DNA of 64,000 bases from Marinilactibacillus psychrotolerans (GCF_900101525.1 NZ_FMZD01000006.1:62001-126000); one strand, 5' to 3'; counted from the stretch's first letter, positions 1 to 9,364 are shown. Made by a program: numbers and translations. The notes: generated by a model not told the origin, from the sequence alone.

Positions 1-993
1 GAAGATTATAATAATTTTTTGAGAGGATATCTTAAAAAAAATGATGTGTTAATTACTCTAGTAGGTAACGGAATAGGGAACGTTACAATGGTGCCAGATG
101 AAAAGTGTGTTATAGTACAAAACACATTAGGCCTTAGATGTAATAGTAAAATGATAAATGAATATTTATATTATTTCTTGCTTTATAAACAAGAGTCAAT
201 AAAACAATTTAATCGAGGTACTTCTCAACCAAGTATAAGAAAAACTGATCTATTTAATATGGAAATACCTCTTCCAGAAATTAGTACTCAAAATAAAATC
301 GCAAGTATACTCTCATCATTAGATGATAAAATCGAGAATAACAATGCAATCATTGCAAACCTTGAAGAACAAGCCAAGCTAATTTTTGAAAAAAAATATA
401 TGAATATTGATTTATCTAAAGAGAATAAGTTGGAAAATCAGAAGTTTGGAGAATTATTTGAATTTGTAAAGGGAAGAAAACCGAAAAATATTAGCGATCA
501 GCCAAAAGAAGATTATATACCATATCTTGTAAAAAAATATATAGATAGCAATGAGGTTACATTTGCACCTAGAAATGACGGTGTTCTAATAGAGGACCTT
601 GATGTTTTCATGTTAATGGATGGGGCAAACTCAGGGAATATTTACTATGGATATAAAGGAATCATTGGTTCTACATTTAGTTGGCTTAAAACCGATCGTG
701 ATATGGTCAACGAATATATCTATTGGTATTTACTTATTAATCAAGATCACGTTAGAAACCAAAATACTGGGTCAGCTATACCACATGCTAATAAAGAGTA
801 TATAAATAATCTTGAAGTAATGTTACCTATAAATATTGAAACGGATAAAAATTTAAAAGCTTTAAAAAATATGAGATTATATTCTATTAATCTACGTAGA
901 GAGAGCAATAGACTATCAGAAACCCGTAACACACTGCTCCCAAAGTTAATGTCAGGAGACATTCAAGTAGATGAAGTAATTGAGATGAAATAG
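1..993 (+). CDS. hsdS: Type I restriction-modification specificity subunit (HsdS), 5' end outside window
   Basis: This is the DNA-recognition subunit of a type I R-M enzyme. The frame is open from base 1, so the gene starts upstream; the visible part is 330 codons. It contains the end of the first target recognition domain, a conserved helical spacer (IASILSSLDDKIENNNAII, encoded near 300-355), a complete second recognition domain, and a second distal helix ending with the typical LLPKLMSGDIQVDEV tail. The next gene is hsdR, 41 bp away. The modification gene hsdM should lie upstream of the window. Family assignment rests on the repeated TRD-helix layout and context and is secure; the recognised DNA sequence cannot be read off. 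Confidence 0.93.
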   Translation, partial: EDYNNFLRGYLKKNDVLITLVGNGIGNVTMVPDEKCVIVQNTLGLRCNSKMINEYLYYFLLYKQESIKQFNRGTSQPSIRKTDLFNMEIPLPEISTQNKIASILSSLDDKIENNNAIIANLEEQAKLIFEKKYMNIDLSKENKLENQKFGELFEFVKGRKPKNISDQPKEDYIPYLVKKYIDSNEVTFAPRNDGVLIEDLDVFMLMDGANSGNIYYGYKGIIGSTFSWLKTDRDMVNEYIYWYLLINQDHVRNQNTGSAIPHANKEYINNLEVMLPINIETDKNLKALKNMRLYSINLRRESNRLSETRNTLLPKLMSGDIQVDEVIEMK

Positions 994-1034
994 AAGGTGC
1001 TGAAAATTGACAAAATTATCTAGGAGGTGACAAA

Positions 1035-4000
1035 ATGGCAGAAGTGAAATTCTTAGAAGACGGACTGGAGAAAGTCTTTCTCAAAGAAATTCAGAATCTA
1101 GGTTATCAGTTTGTTCCGAACCAGGAAATCATTCGTCCAAACTATAAGATGCCTATTGCAGAAGAAATATTGAAAGAAAGTTTAATTAATATTAACCCCA
1201 ATAAACCTTTAAATGTAATCGATCGAGCACTTTATCAAATACAACATATCGATGCAGGATTGTTAGAAAATCGGAATGAACACTTTTTTGACTATTTACA
1301 AAATGGCGTAGAAGTTGGTCATTATGAGGAAGGTAAACAGAAGACAACTCGCGTCCATTTAGTAGACTACCAGGACATTGATAAGAACGAATTCCTAGTT
1401 ACTAACCAATATACGATAATAGGGAAAGAACAAAAGCGCCCCGACATTGTTCTTTTCCTGAATGGGCTTCCTATTGTAGTGATTGAATTAAAATCCGCTA
1501 CAACAACTCAAGCAGACATATCAAGTGCTTACAGACAAATCAAAAACTATCAATACGACATAGAAGAACTCTTTGTCTATAATGCATTTAATATCATTTC
1601 AGATTTCACTCATACAAAAGTAGGAACAATTACATCTAATGAATCATGGTATAAAGAGTGGAAGACAACGGACGGGAACTATGAGAGTACGAGGTTTGCC
1701 GACTACAGTACACTACTTACCGGTATTCTACAAAAAGAACGATTATTAGATATAATTAAGAATTTTATTCTCTTTGAGCATAGAGAAGGTAATACGGTCA
1801 AAATAATGGGACAGTATCACCAGTATTTTGCTGTCCATAAGGCGGTACAGTCTACTTTTCAAGCGATGGAAGAGGGAGATGGACGTGGCGGTGTGTTTTG
1901 GCATACGCAGGGATCTGGGAAATCACTTTCGATGGTGTTTTACACACAGTTAGTAACACGCAAACTGCATCAACCGACTTTTGTAATATTAACGGATCGA
2001 AATGATCTAGATGATCAGCTTTACGGGCAATTTTCAAGAGTACAGGAGTTTTTAAGACAGACACCACTTCAAGCAAATTCCCGAGCTCACTTAAAAGAGC
2101 TGCTTAATAAGAGAAAGTCGAATGGTATCTTCTTTTCAACTATGCAGAAGTTTGCAGAGTCTGATGAACCTTTGACCGACAGAAAAGATGTTATTGTAAT
2201 GACAGACGAGGCTCACCGTTCTCAGTATGGATTAAGAGAAAAGGTGTCTCGAGATGGGAAAATCCAGCGAGGTATGGCACGTATCGTTCGTGAGTCGCTA
2301 CCAAAAGCCACTTATGTTGGCTTTACAGGAACGCCGCTTACAGAAAATGACAAGGATACCCAAGAAGTCTTTGGGAGCTATATTGACGTTTATGATATGT
2401 CTCAATCAGTAGAAGATGGTGCCACAAAACCTATTTATTATGAAAATAGAGTTATTAATTTAAATCTTAATGATGAGGTATTGAAACAAATCGATGCAAA
2501 GTATGATGAACTGGCTGATTTGGCTGAAGAATCTGAAATCGAAAAAAGCAAACAAGAACTGAGCCGCTTAGAAGTTCTATTAGGTTCTGACCAAGCGATT
2601 GATACGTTAGTAACAGACATTCTTGAGCATTACGAGGGTAACCGAGCAAAGCTGTTAACAGGGAAAGCAATGGTGGTTGCCTATAATCGCCGTATTGCTA
2701 TGAAACTATACAGACGAATGATCGAATTGTGTCCAGACTGGCAGGGTATGGTAGAAGTTGTTATGACTGGGAATAACAATGATCCTGAAGAATGGAAAGA
2801 AGTCATTGGCACAAAAGCTGATCGGGATGAATTAGCTCGTAAGTTTAAAGACAACAATGACTCGATGAAAATCGCTATAGTGGTTGATATGTGGTTAACC
2901 GGTTTTGACGTCCCTAGTTTATCTACGATGTACGTATATAAACCAATGAAAAGTCACAACTTGATGCAGGCAATAGCACGAGTGAACCGAGTCTTTGAAG
3001 AAAAAGAAGGCGGATTGATAGTTGACTATATCGGCATTGGTAAAGCCTTGAAAGAAGCAATGAGCGACTATACTAAAGCTGACCAAGAAGCTATTGATAA
3101 TGCGAACATACGAGATTCTGCTTATCCTAAGTTTCAAGAAAAACTAGAAGTTTGTCGGAATGTGTTCTTTAACAGCTTTAATTATTCACGGATTTTCTCA
3201 AAAGAGACGACAGATGCTGATATGGCAGATCTTATTCGTGAGGGTATCAATCATATGTTAAGCATGAATGTAGAGAAACAAAAAGATTTCAAGGATCAAT
3301 CCTATCAATTAAAGCAAGCGCATACTCTGTGTTCCTCTGTAACAACAGAGCAAGAACAAAGGGAAGCTGCTTATATCGAAGCTATCCGCATCAGTCTCAA
3401 TAGAATCACCAGTACAACTACGAAACTATCACGGAAAGAAATCAATAAACAGATTAGCGAACTATTACACCAATCGATACAAAGTGAAGGTGTTATAAAT
3501 CTATTTCAAGACTTTGAGCGTGGTTTTAGTCTGTTTGATCCCAACTTCCTAGAAAAGATTGAGAAGTTGGAACAGAAGAATTTATCTGTTGAGTTATTAA
3601 ATAAATTATTAACTGATGAGATACGTTCTATCTTACGTACAGATGTAGTTAAGGGATCTGAATTTTCTGAACGTCTTCGTCGAATTATGAAAAAATATCG
3701 AGAAGGTTTAGTAGATAATGCAGAATCGCTGGACCGTTTTGCAGGCTTTGCAGATACATTAAATGAAGATTATGATGAATATAAAGCTACGAATGTGCAG
3801 AACACAAGAGAAGAGCTTGTTAAGTTAGCAAAAGAAGCATTGGCATTGGAAGAAGAGCATAAAAGCTTAGGCTTATCTCGTGCAGAAATGGCTTTCTATC
3901 ATGCCATAAGTAATCCAAAAAATGTTCAGGATTTCTATACAGATGATCAGCTGATTGAGTTAACGAAAGAATTAGCTGAATCCATTTCAGAAGAAATGAC

Positions 4001-4160
4001 CTCCGACTGGATGATGAGAGAATCCGGACGAGCGAATGTATACCGTACCATTAAAAGATTGCTGAAGAAATACAAATATCCAGGCAACTACAAAGAAGCT
4101 ATTCAACTGGTCATTAAACAAGCAGAACACTGGGATGGTAGGCAGATGGCGAAAATGTAA
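1035..4160 (+). CDS. hsdR: Type I restriction enzyme R subunit (HsdR), intact
   Basis: This is the ATP-dependent translocase and endonuclease subunit of the type I R-M complex, 1041 aa, a normal length. The nuclease core is visible as D137, then E151-x-K153 (PDIVLFLN...VIELKS). The helicase motor follows, with Walker A GSGKS at 293-297, DEAH at 391-394, a motif III-like GFTGTPL, and motif VI-like AIARVNRV. The C-terminal third is helical and probably contacts HsdM/HsdS. The ATG at 1035 is preceded by AGGAGGTGA with good spacing. It follows hsdS by 41 bp and is followed by a terminator, so it probably ends the R-M operon. No frame damage is visible, so restriction is likely active if hsdM is present upstream. 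Confidence 0.96.
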   Translation: MAEVKFLEDGLEKVFLKEIQNLGYQFVPNQEIIRPNYKMPIAEEILKESLININPNKPLNVIDRALYQIQHIDAGLLENRNEHFFDYLQNGVEVGHYEEGKQKTTRVHLVDYQDIDKNEFLVTNQYTIIGKEQKRPDIVLFLNGLPIVVIELKSATTTQADISSAYRQIKNYQYDIEELFVYNAFNIISDFTHTKVGTITSNESWYKEWKTTDGNYESTRFADYSTLLTGILQKERLLDIIKNFILFEHREGNTVKIMGQYHQYFAVHKAVQSTFQAMEEGDGRGGVFWHTQGSGKSLSMVFYTQLVTRKLHQPTFVILTDRNDLDDQLYGQFSRVQEFLRQTPLQANSRAHLKELLNKRKSNGIFFSTMQKFAESDEPLTDRKDVIVMTDEAHRSQYGLREKVSRDGKIQRGMARIVRESLPKATYVGFTGTPLTENDKDTQEVFGSYIDVYDMSQSVEDGATKPIYYENRVINLNLNDEVLKQIDAKYDELADLAEESEIEKSKQELSRLEVLLGSDQAIDTLVTDILEHYEGNRAKLLTGKAMVVAYNRRIAMKLYRRMIELCPDWQGMVEVVMTGNNNDPEEWKEVIGTKADRDELARKFKDNNDSMKIAIVVDMWLTGFDVPSLSTMYVYKPMKSHNLMQAIARVNRVFEEKEGGLIVDYIGIGKALKEAMSDYTKADQEAIDNANIRDSAYPKFQEKLEVCRNVFFNSFNYSRIFSKETTDADMADLIREGINHMLSMNVEKQKDFKDQSYQLKQAHTLCSSVTTEQEQREAAYIEAIRISLNRITSTTTKLSRKEINKQISELLHQSIQSEGVINLFQDFERGFSLFDPNFLEKIEKLEQKNLSVELLNKLLTDEIRSILRTDVVKGSEFSERLRRIMKKYREGLVDNAESLDRFAGFADTLNEDYDEYKATNVQNTREELVKLAKEALALEEEHKSLGLSRAEMAFYHAISNPKNVQDFYTDDQLIELTKELAESISEEMTSDWMMRESGRANVYRTIKRLLKKYKYPGNYKEAIQLVIKQAEHWDGRQMAKM

Positions 4161-4169
4161 TAAAAAAGT

Positions 4170-4212
4170 AAATCTCCATATCCTACTATAAGTACGGGTA
4201 TGGGGATTTTTT
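4170..4212 (+). terminator. Intrinsic terminator after hsdR
   Basis: A 14-bp stem with two wobble pairs (AAATCTCCATATCC with GGGTATGGGGATTT) is followed by a T run. It separates the R-M operon from the downstream Abi gene, which has its own ribosome site. Confidence 0.8.
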
Positions 4213-4252
4213 AAGATGAATATGATTAGCTTGTCAATTAAGGAGGCTTGAT

Positions 4253-5194
4253 GTGTTGAATGGAACACAAGAAGGAAAACTAATAATCTCTGATTTATCG
4301 AAAAGAGATATTTTAGATTTATTAAGAGTTGGTTTATATGAGCTGGAATTTCAGTATTTTGGTAAATATAGTGAAATAACTTTTCTTAACAGAATAATTA
4401 ATCTAGATGAGTTGCCTTCATCTGATTCTAGATTTAGCAATATGAAACAGGACATAAGACAACACACTATAAATAATGATGATTGGGATATCGATTGGGT
4501 CTTTGAAGATGAGAGATTAAATTTAACTAATGATAATGATTTATTTGTAAAGTTCATTAATAACATATTTCACCCGTTAGTTAGGGATGAGGTATCGGAA
4601 TGGAAAAACTATTTAAATAAAATAAATGAAATATTAAAATTTGATAAAATGAAATTGAAAGTTACCAAAGAATTTAGTGGTAGACCAGTTTATGAGATTG
4701 TTGCAATCACAAATGGAGGATGGATAGAAGATTACACTGAAGAATTAAAAGTTAAGTTTAGTTCAGATTATATTGATTCACAGGTTTCTATAATGTTAGA
4801 AAATATTGAGTCAAATCCGAATGTAGCTATTGGCAAAGCTAAGGAATTAATGGAATCATGTGCAAAGACAATATTAGACGAACTAGGTAGTGAATATGAT
4901 AGAAAAATGGAGTTTAGCCCGCTTTTAAAATTAGTAATGAAAGAGTTAGGACTAACAGCTAATACACAGGAAAAAGAGCAAGAGTCCGGAAAAATTGCAG
5001 CCAAAATATTAGGAAATTTAAATGCAATTCCACAGAGTATGGCAGAACTAAGGAATATTTTCGGTGATGGCCATGGCAAAGCAAAAACGTTTGTTTCTTT
5101 GCCGCCTAGATATGCCCGTCTAGCAGTAGGAACATCTACGACAATAGTATATTTTTTATGGGAGACGTATCAGGATAAACATTCGGTATTCTAA
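4253..5194 (+). CDS. Abortive infection protein with Abi_C (HEPN-like) C-terminal domain
   Basis: A 313-aa protein. The C-terminal third (about residues 180-305) resembles the Abi_C family: a helix with IGKAKELMESCAKTIL, a middle helix with LLKLVMKELGL, then LRNIFGDGHGK followed by a final helix ending YFLWETYQ. R267-N268 and H274 form an R-x6-H pattern typical of HEPN ribonucleases. The N-terminal half is mixed and unrecognised. An ATG at 4251 stops at once, so the start is GTG 4253 (or TTG 4256), behind AGGAGG at 4241-4246. It is separated from hsdR by a terminator and followed 32 bp later by the 147-aa gene, so it probably heads a small defence operon. RNase activity is inferred from the motif and not proven. 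Confidence 0.78.
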   Translation: MLNGTQEGKLIISDLSKRDILDLLRVGLYELEFQYFGKYSEITFLNRIINLDELPSSDSRFSNMKQDIRQHTINNDDWDIDWVFEDERLNLTNDNDLFVKFINNIFHPLVRDEVSEWKNYLNKINEILKFDKMKLKVTKEFSGRPVYEIVAITNGGWIEDYTEELKVKFSSDYIDSQVSIMLENIESNPNVAIGKAKELMESCAKTILDELGSEYDRKMEFSPLLKLVMKELGLTANTQEKEQESGKIAAKILGNLNAIPQSMAELRNIFGDGHGKAKTFVSLPPRYARLAVGTSTTIVYFLWETYQDKHSVF

Positions 5195-5226
5195 AAAATG
5201 ACTAAACATTCGAAAAGGAGATTAAA

Positions 5227-5670
5227 ATGAATAATAATGATGACACTTCAAGTATAGAACGTTTTAAGAGCTATGGAAGAGATCTGTCTAATATTGTGAT
5301 AGAAAGCGTTAGAGAAGTAATGAGTGAGAGAGAACTAGATGCACATATTCAAGGTTTAGATGCTGGTCTGCAAAGGAATATAGTTAGTTTATATGATGCA
5401 GGTGTCGAAGACAGAAAAATCATAGAGCTCTTGAACAAGTATTGGCATATAAGTATGGATGATGCTGCAATGTGGCTTCGATATGAAAAAATTCAGTATT
5501 GTTATAAAGTGTTAAAAAGGCATTTAATATCTCAGGGGTTCTCACAAGTAGATGTAGGTGTTTTTATGAGAAAAAATAAGGTAAGTGAAAAGTTAGAAAC
5601 TAAACCAGAATTACTGAAATTAAAAGATAATGGCCAAAAAATAAAAGAAGCACTAGAAAAAGAAGAATAA
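5227..5670 (+). CDS. Hypothetical protein in defence module (147 aa)
   Basis: I do not recognise this protein. It is 147 aa, charged, without signal peptide or membrane segment. Residues about 50-85 (LYDAGVEDRKIIELLNKYW then a second helix) look like a helix-turn-helix or small helical bundle, and the C-terminus is a lysine/glutamate-rich tail. The ATG follows AAAAGGAG with proper spacing. It lies 32 bp after the Abi_C gene and 116 bp before the 740-aa fusion gene, all on the same strand, so a role as regulator, adaptor or antitoxin of that module is possible but purely contextual. Confidence 0.6.
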   Translation: MNNNDDTSSIERFKSYGRDLSNIVIESVREVMSERELDAHIQGLDAGLQRNIVSLYDAGVEDRKIIELLNKYWHISMDDAAMWLRYEKIQYCYKVLKRHLISQGFSQVDVGVFMRKNKVSEKLETKPELLKLKDNGQKIKEALEKEE

Positions 5671-5786
5671 CATGAGTGAACCGATAGTATAAAATCTGAT
5701 TATTAACTCAGATGAAATTTGTTAACTAATTAACTATTAGTCATGAAGAAATGGTATTTTAATTAAATTCATATAGGAGGTAAAAA

Positions 5787-8009
5787 ATGAATAATAAATT
5801 AAAGCAATTATATGAGAGTACTGATTATTATTCGGGTAAAAAAATTAATAATCAAGATGAAATGATTCAACGTGGGCTCGAAAAACATATTGATTTAAGC
5901 TATGACGATATTCGCGAAATACTTAAAAAGCATAATAAATATAGTCATGGAATCACACCTAAAATAGTTTCTGAATTTATGAAAAAAGTAATTACAAATA
6001 AGAGTGATGTGCTAATACCATGGAATATATATGGGGAGTTGTTAGGGGAAGTATCAATAAATACTGATAGTAGTGTATTGATTAGTAATAATGATAAATG
6101 GGCTACTATAACAGGCATGATGTTGAAAGATAATAAATATCAAAGCATTATTGGTGATCCTTTAATTGAATTAGAAAAAATGAAGGAATTTAAGTTTGAT
6201 TTGATATGTAGCTTTCCTCCAATGGGGATAAAAGCTGAAACAACAGTAAATAACAAAAAAATTCGAGCAGAACTAGCTCATTTATTAATATTGAAAGCGT
6301 CCTATAAATTAAGAGAATCCGGTCGAATGTTTTTTGTTGTTAATCATAATTTTTTTAATAGAAAATTGAGAAACTCCATTTTGCCAATATTAGAAGACAA
6401 GGGTATTTTTTTAGATGCAGCTTTTTATTTGCCTCCAGGAACTCATGTCAACACAAATATAGGAACATATTTAATAGTATTGAGTAAAAAAGAGTACGGG
6501 GACTTATTTATTAGTGAATTAAAAAATGAGAATTTAGAACAAGTAATATCAGGATGGAATAATAGAAAAGATAGTAAAGTTCTAACAAATGGAAAGCTAG
6601 TAGATCATAAGTCCTTCTTATCTTATGGAAAGTTGGAAAAAGAGTTAGAAATAGAGAGGTTTGTTAAAAAAGCTAATTTAATAGAAGTGCCAATTACTGA
6701 TATTGCATTACAAATAAATAGCGTAAAAAAAGAAATTGGTCAATTTAAAGAACATGCTAATTCAGTATATTTGCCTAATATTGGTCGTTCTGATGCAGTC
6801 AATGATCAAAGTGAAATGAAAAATAAAACTCATAATTATTTTCAAATTGTACTAAAAGATAGTATAAACTCTATTTATCTGGCAAAGTGGTTCAATACAG
6901 AAGTAGGTCTGATTCTTAGAGATAGCTTAACGAGTGGAGCCTACGTAGGAAAAATTAATAAAAGTACTTTAGAATCGGCTAATTTATATCTTCCTGAAAA
7001 GAGTATACAACAAGAAATATTAGATATTCAATCAAAGGTAGATGAATTAAGAAATGAATTATTCAGTATTGAAAGCAAAGCATGGAACTATCCCAATAGC
7101 CATGAGCATTTAAATAAACGATTAGAAAAACTAAACAGAGAAGATGGAGTTACAGAATGGATAGAAACATTACCTTTTCCTCTAGCATCTATTCTGTATA
7201 AATACTATGCTAAAACTGATGTATTCTCAAAGAAAGAATTTTTGCTACATTTTTTTGAAGCATTCGCTCAATTTCAAGTTGTATTAATGATGAGTGCCTA
7301 TGCGAAAAATGGTGAAATTATAGATAAAGAGTATATTTATGAAATAGATGCCGATAGATTAGCCAATGCAACATTTGGAACATGGGTTCATATTGGAGAA
7401 AATATAGCTAAGAAGCTTAGAAAATTAATGGACAAATACCCTGATCAATGTTTACGATTATTTCAACAAAAAAGAAAAAGTTTTATTGAAATAATATCAT
7501 CCAAGGAAGTATATAAAATATTAGATAGAACTAGAAGCTACAGAAATGATTGGAAAGGTCACGGAGGAGTTGAAAGTGAGGGAGATGTCAAGAATAGACT
7601 GATGTTGCTAGAAAGAGAGCTAAATGCATTAAGAAAAGTAATTGGTGATATATACGAAGGATACCAGCTAATTCAACCAGGAAATGGACATTTTAGTTCT
7701 GGTTTCTATAATTGTAATTGTAGGTTAGTAAAAGGAACTAGAAATACATTTGTTGAAAAGAGTATTGAAGTTTCAAATGGACTAGATATTGAGAACTTAT
7801 ATCTACTTGAGGAAGATGGTTATGACCCACTTAAATTACTGCCATTTATTAAGCTCATGCCAAGTCCAAAAACCCAAGTAAATGCTTGTTATTATTATAA
7901 TAGATTGGATCGTAATGGAATAAGAATGGTTTCATATTATTTCGATCAAGATGCTGAAGTTACTATTCACGATAGCGTGCTAGAGACATTAATTAATGAT
8001 TTAAAATAG
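5787..8009 (+). CDS. Degenerate N6-methylase-like / HsdS-TRD-like / HEPN-like fusion protein
   Basis: A 740-aa protein of unusual layout. Residues 1-240 follow the HsdM order: motif X-like HGITPKIVSEFM (54-65), a motif I position reading VLIPWNIYGELL (75-86) without the D-P-x-x-G-x-G residues, a motif IV position reading CSFPPMG (141-147) where NPPY/F is expected, and the following AELAHLLILKASYKL...GRMFFVVN segment. Residues about 295-430 resemble an HsdS target recognition domain with its distal helix (LASANLYLP-type end, then QQEILDIQSKVDEL). From about 463 (LPFPLASILYKYY) a helical domain follows, containing R586-N587-D-W-K-G-H592-G-G, a HEPN-type R-x5-H motif. I infer a non-methylating DNA-recognition protein with an RNase effector. 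RBS AGGAGG precedes the ATG. Confidence 0.72.
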   Translation: MNNKLKQLYESTDYYSGKKINNQDEMIQRGLEKHIDLSYDDIREILKKHNKYSHGITPKIVSEFMKKVITNKSDVLIPWNIYGELLGEVSINTDSSVLISNNDKWATITGMMLKDNKYQSIIGDPLIELEKMKEFKFDLICSFPPMGIKAETTVNNKKIRAELAHLLILKASYKLRESGRMFFVVNHNFFNRKLRNSILPILEDKGIFLDAAFYLPPGTHVNTNIGTYLIVLSKKEYGDLFISELKNENLEQVISGWNNRKDSKVLTNGKLVDHKSFLSYGKLEKELEIERFVKKANLIEVPITDIALQINSVKKEIGQFKEHANSVYLPNIGRSDAVNDQSEMKNKTHNYFQIVLKDSINSIYLAKWFNTEVGLILRDSLTSGAYVGKINKSTLESANLYLPEKSIQQEILDIQSKVDELRNELFSIESKAWNYPNSHEHLNKRLEKLNREDGVTEWIETLPFPLASILYKYYAKTDVFSKKEFLLHFFEAFAQFQVVLMMSAYAKNGEIIDKEYIYEIDADRLANATFGTWVHIGENIAKKLRKLMDKYPDQCLRLFQQKRKSFIEIISSKEVYKILDRTRSYRNDWKGHGGVESEGDVKNRLMLLERELNALRKVIGDIYEGYQLIQPGNGHFSSGFYNCNCRLVKGTRNTFVEKSIEVSNGLDIENLYLLEEDGYDPLKLLPFIKLMPSPKTQVNACYYYNRLDRNGIRMVSYYFDQDAEVTIHDSVLETLINDLK

Positions 8010-8277
8010 AAATTAAATGTATGCGAATAGTTTCTTTTACTAATAGTTAGATGTTAATTTCGAAAGTATAGCATCTTACTTAATTTTACACCCTGATAAA
8101 ATTTATCACCGTAAAATGATACGGAGAACCGTACCATAAGTAAATGAGGTTTACAAAGACACACTACCCTGCACATTTTTGCAAAGCAGTGTGTCTTTAA
8201 TGCTGTCTTTATATGGAATAAGTGTATAATAAAATAATTTTGATATATCAATTTACCTATATAGGGAAGAGTTTAAA
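8010..8277. other. Intergenic region with hairpin and promoter-like sequence
   Basis: The gap holds a short hairpin TACGG-AGAA-CCGTA near 8118-8135 and a larger hairpin at 8155-8198 whose outer 11-bp stem AAAGACACACT/AGTGTGTCTTT is perfect. A consensus -10 TATAAT (8225-8230) lies about 50 bp before the small peptide ORF at 8278; no strong -35 is obvious. Confidence 0.5.
8155..8198. terminator. Hairpin between defence module and small peptide gene
   Basis: Perfect 11-bp outer arms (8155-8165 and 8188-8198) and an inner TGCA/TGCA pair. The T-tract after it on the + strand is short, so it may be a weak terminator for the upstream operon or a structured RNA element. Confidence 0.45.
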
Positions 8278-8376
8278 ATGAAGAAACATACAAACCTTAT
8301 ATTGATACTGCTAGGTGTGATGATTTTTTTAGTTTTTTTACTTCCTAATTCTGAAGTCATGGTTGTTTTTTCTTAA
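8278..8376 (+). CDS. Small hydrophobic peptide (32 aa)
   Basis: A short ORF starting MKKHTNLILILLGVMIFLVF and ending SEVMVVFS. It is one membrane-spanning segment preceded by basic residues. A GGGAAGAG ribosome-site-like sequence lies just upstream and a TATAAT box about 50 bp upstream. The size and hydrophobicity resemble small membrane peptides, including type I toxins, but I see no specific family motif. The evidence is only the RBS, promoter-like box and hydrophobic pattern. Confidence 0.4.
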   Translation: MKKHTNLILILLGVMIFLVFLLPNSEVMVVFS

Positions 8377-8399
8377 AAACGAACATATAATTTTAATCT

Positions 8400-9225
8400 T
8401 TATTTAATAGGAATATAAATGTCTGTCAGGCTTTTATCTTTAAAATTTTTAGGTGGTTCAGTAACATATAATTCAAAAGGAGCAGCGTCTCTAGCTTTCT
8501 CTGCTTTTTTAAAAAGCCAATCTTGGTACATATATTGCCAAGCATTACCATATTCTTTAGCAGATAATTCAAAGTGACCTACTCCAAATTTACCTGAGAT
8601 ACTAGATACACATATTTCACCTCGTTCTTTCACTTCTGCGTCATTTGGGATAATCATTGCTACGCTAGTTCGTAAGTTTTCTTCACGAGTTATATATGGA
8701 TTATCATCATATATAGTCAAAACTTTTGTAATCTCGGGATCAATTAAATTTTGTTCAGTTGCGAATTCAAACAACTCATTAAACAATTTTCGACTAATCT
8801 TTCTGAATTCTACGTAGCTGCCTCTGAAACGAATATAAATAATCTTTAAATTATTACATATTACTTCTTTGTTTCCTTGTCATTTCTTGCTCTTTTTTAT
8901 AAATTGACGGACTAGTTCCAAAATGGTGTTTAAAAGCTCTGCTAAAAGAACTAACATCGTTGTAGCCATAAAAAAATGCAACTTCTGTTAATGAAATTGA
9001 ATGATTAACACAAATAAAAATTGCAGCACGTTCTAATTTATATCGTGAAATAAACTTTTTTAAAGTTTCATTTGAAAACTTTTTAAAAATCCTGTGAAAA
9101 TGAAATTCTGAGAAACTAAAATTTTCAGCTAAATCCTTGAGCGCAATTGATGTGTCTAAATGTTGTTCGATATAATCTTCAGACTTATTAATCAATCTGA
9201 TATAAGTTTCTTTTTGTGTTGACAT
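8400..9225 (-). pseudogene. AraC-type regulator with GyrI-like effector domain, frameshifted
   Basis: Two minus-strand frames together make one regulator of the AraC/GyrI type. The first part (9225 down to about 8854) is a 123-aa AraC double helix-turn-helix domain (SFSEFHFHRIFKKFS, then GYNDVSSFSRAFKHHFG). It stops at TAA 8856-8854. In another frame the coding sense continues (NNLKIIYIRFRGSYVEFRK, about 8850-8790) into a GyrI-like ligand-binding domain that ends at 8400 (FELYVTEPPKNF...TDIYIPIK). The switch of frame lies near 8850-8862. A complete protein would be about 275 aa, normal for the family. Either the gene is broken or the assembly has an indel here. The HTH part alone could still be made. 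Confidence 0.85.
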
Positions 9226-9364
9226 TTTTAACGCCGCCTTTCAAATAGCTAGTCACTGTACCACTATATTATAGTTATCTATTATCCACTATTGTAGTTA
9301 ATTTAACAGTAGATTACCAATAGTATAAGTAGTATTGGATTTAATATTTCCCTTTTTTTCAATT

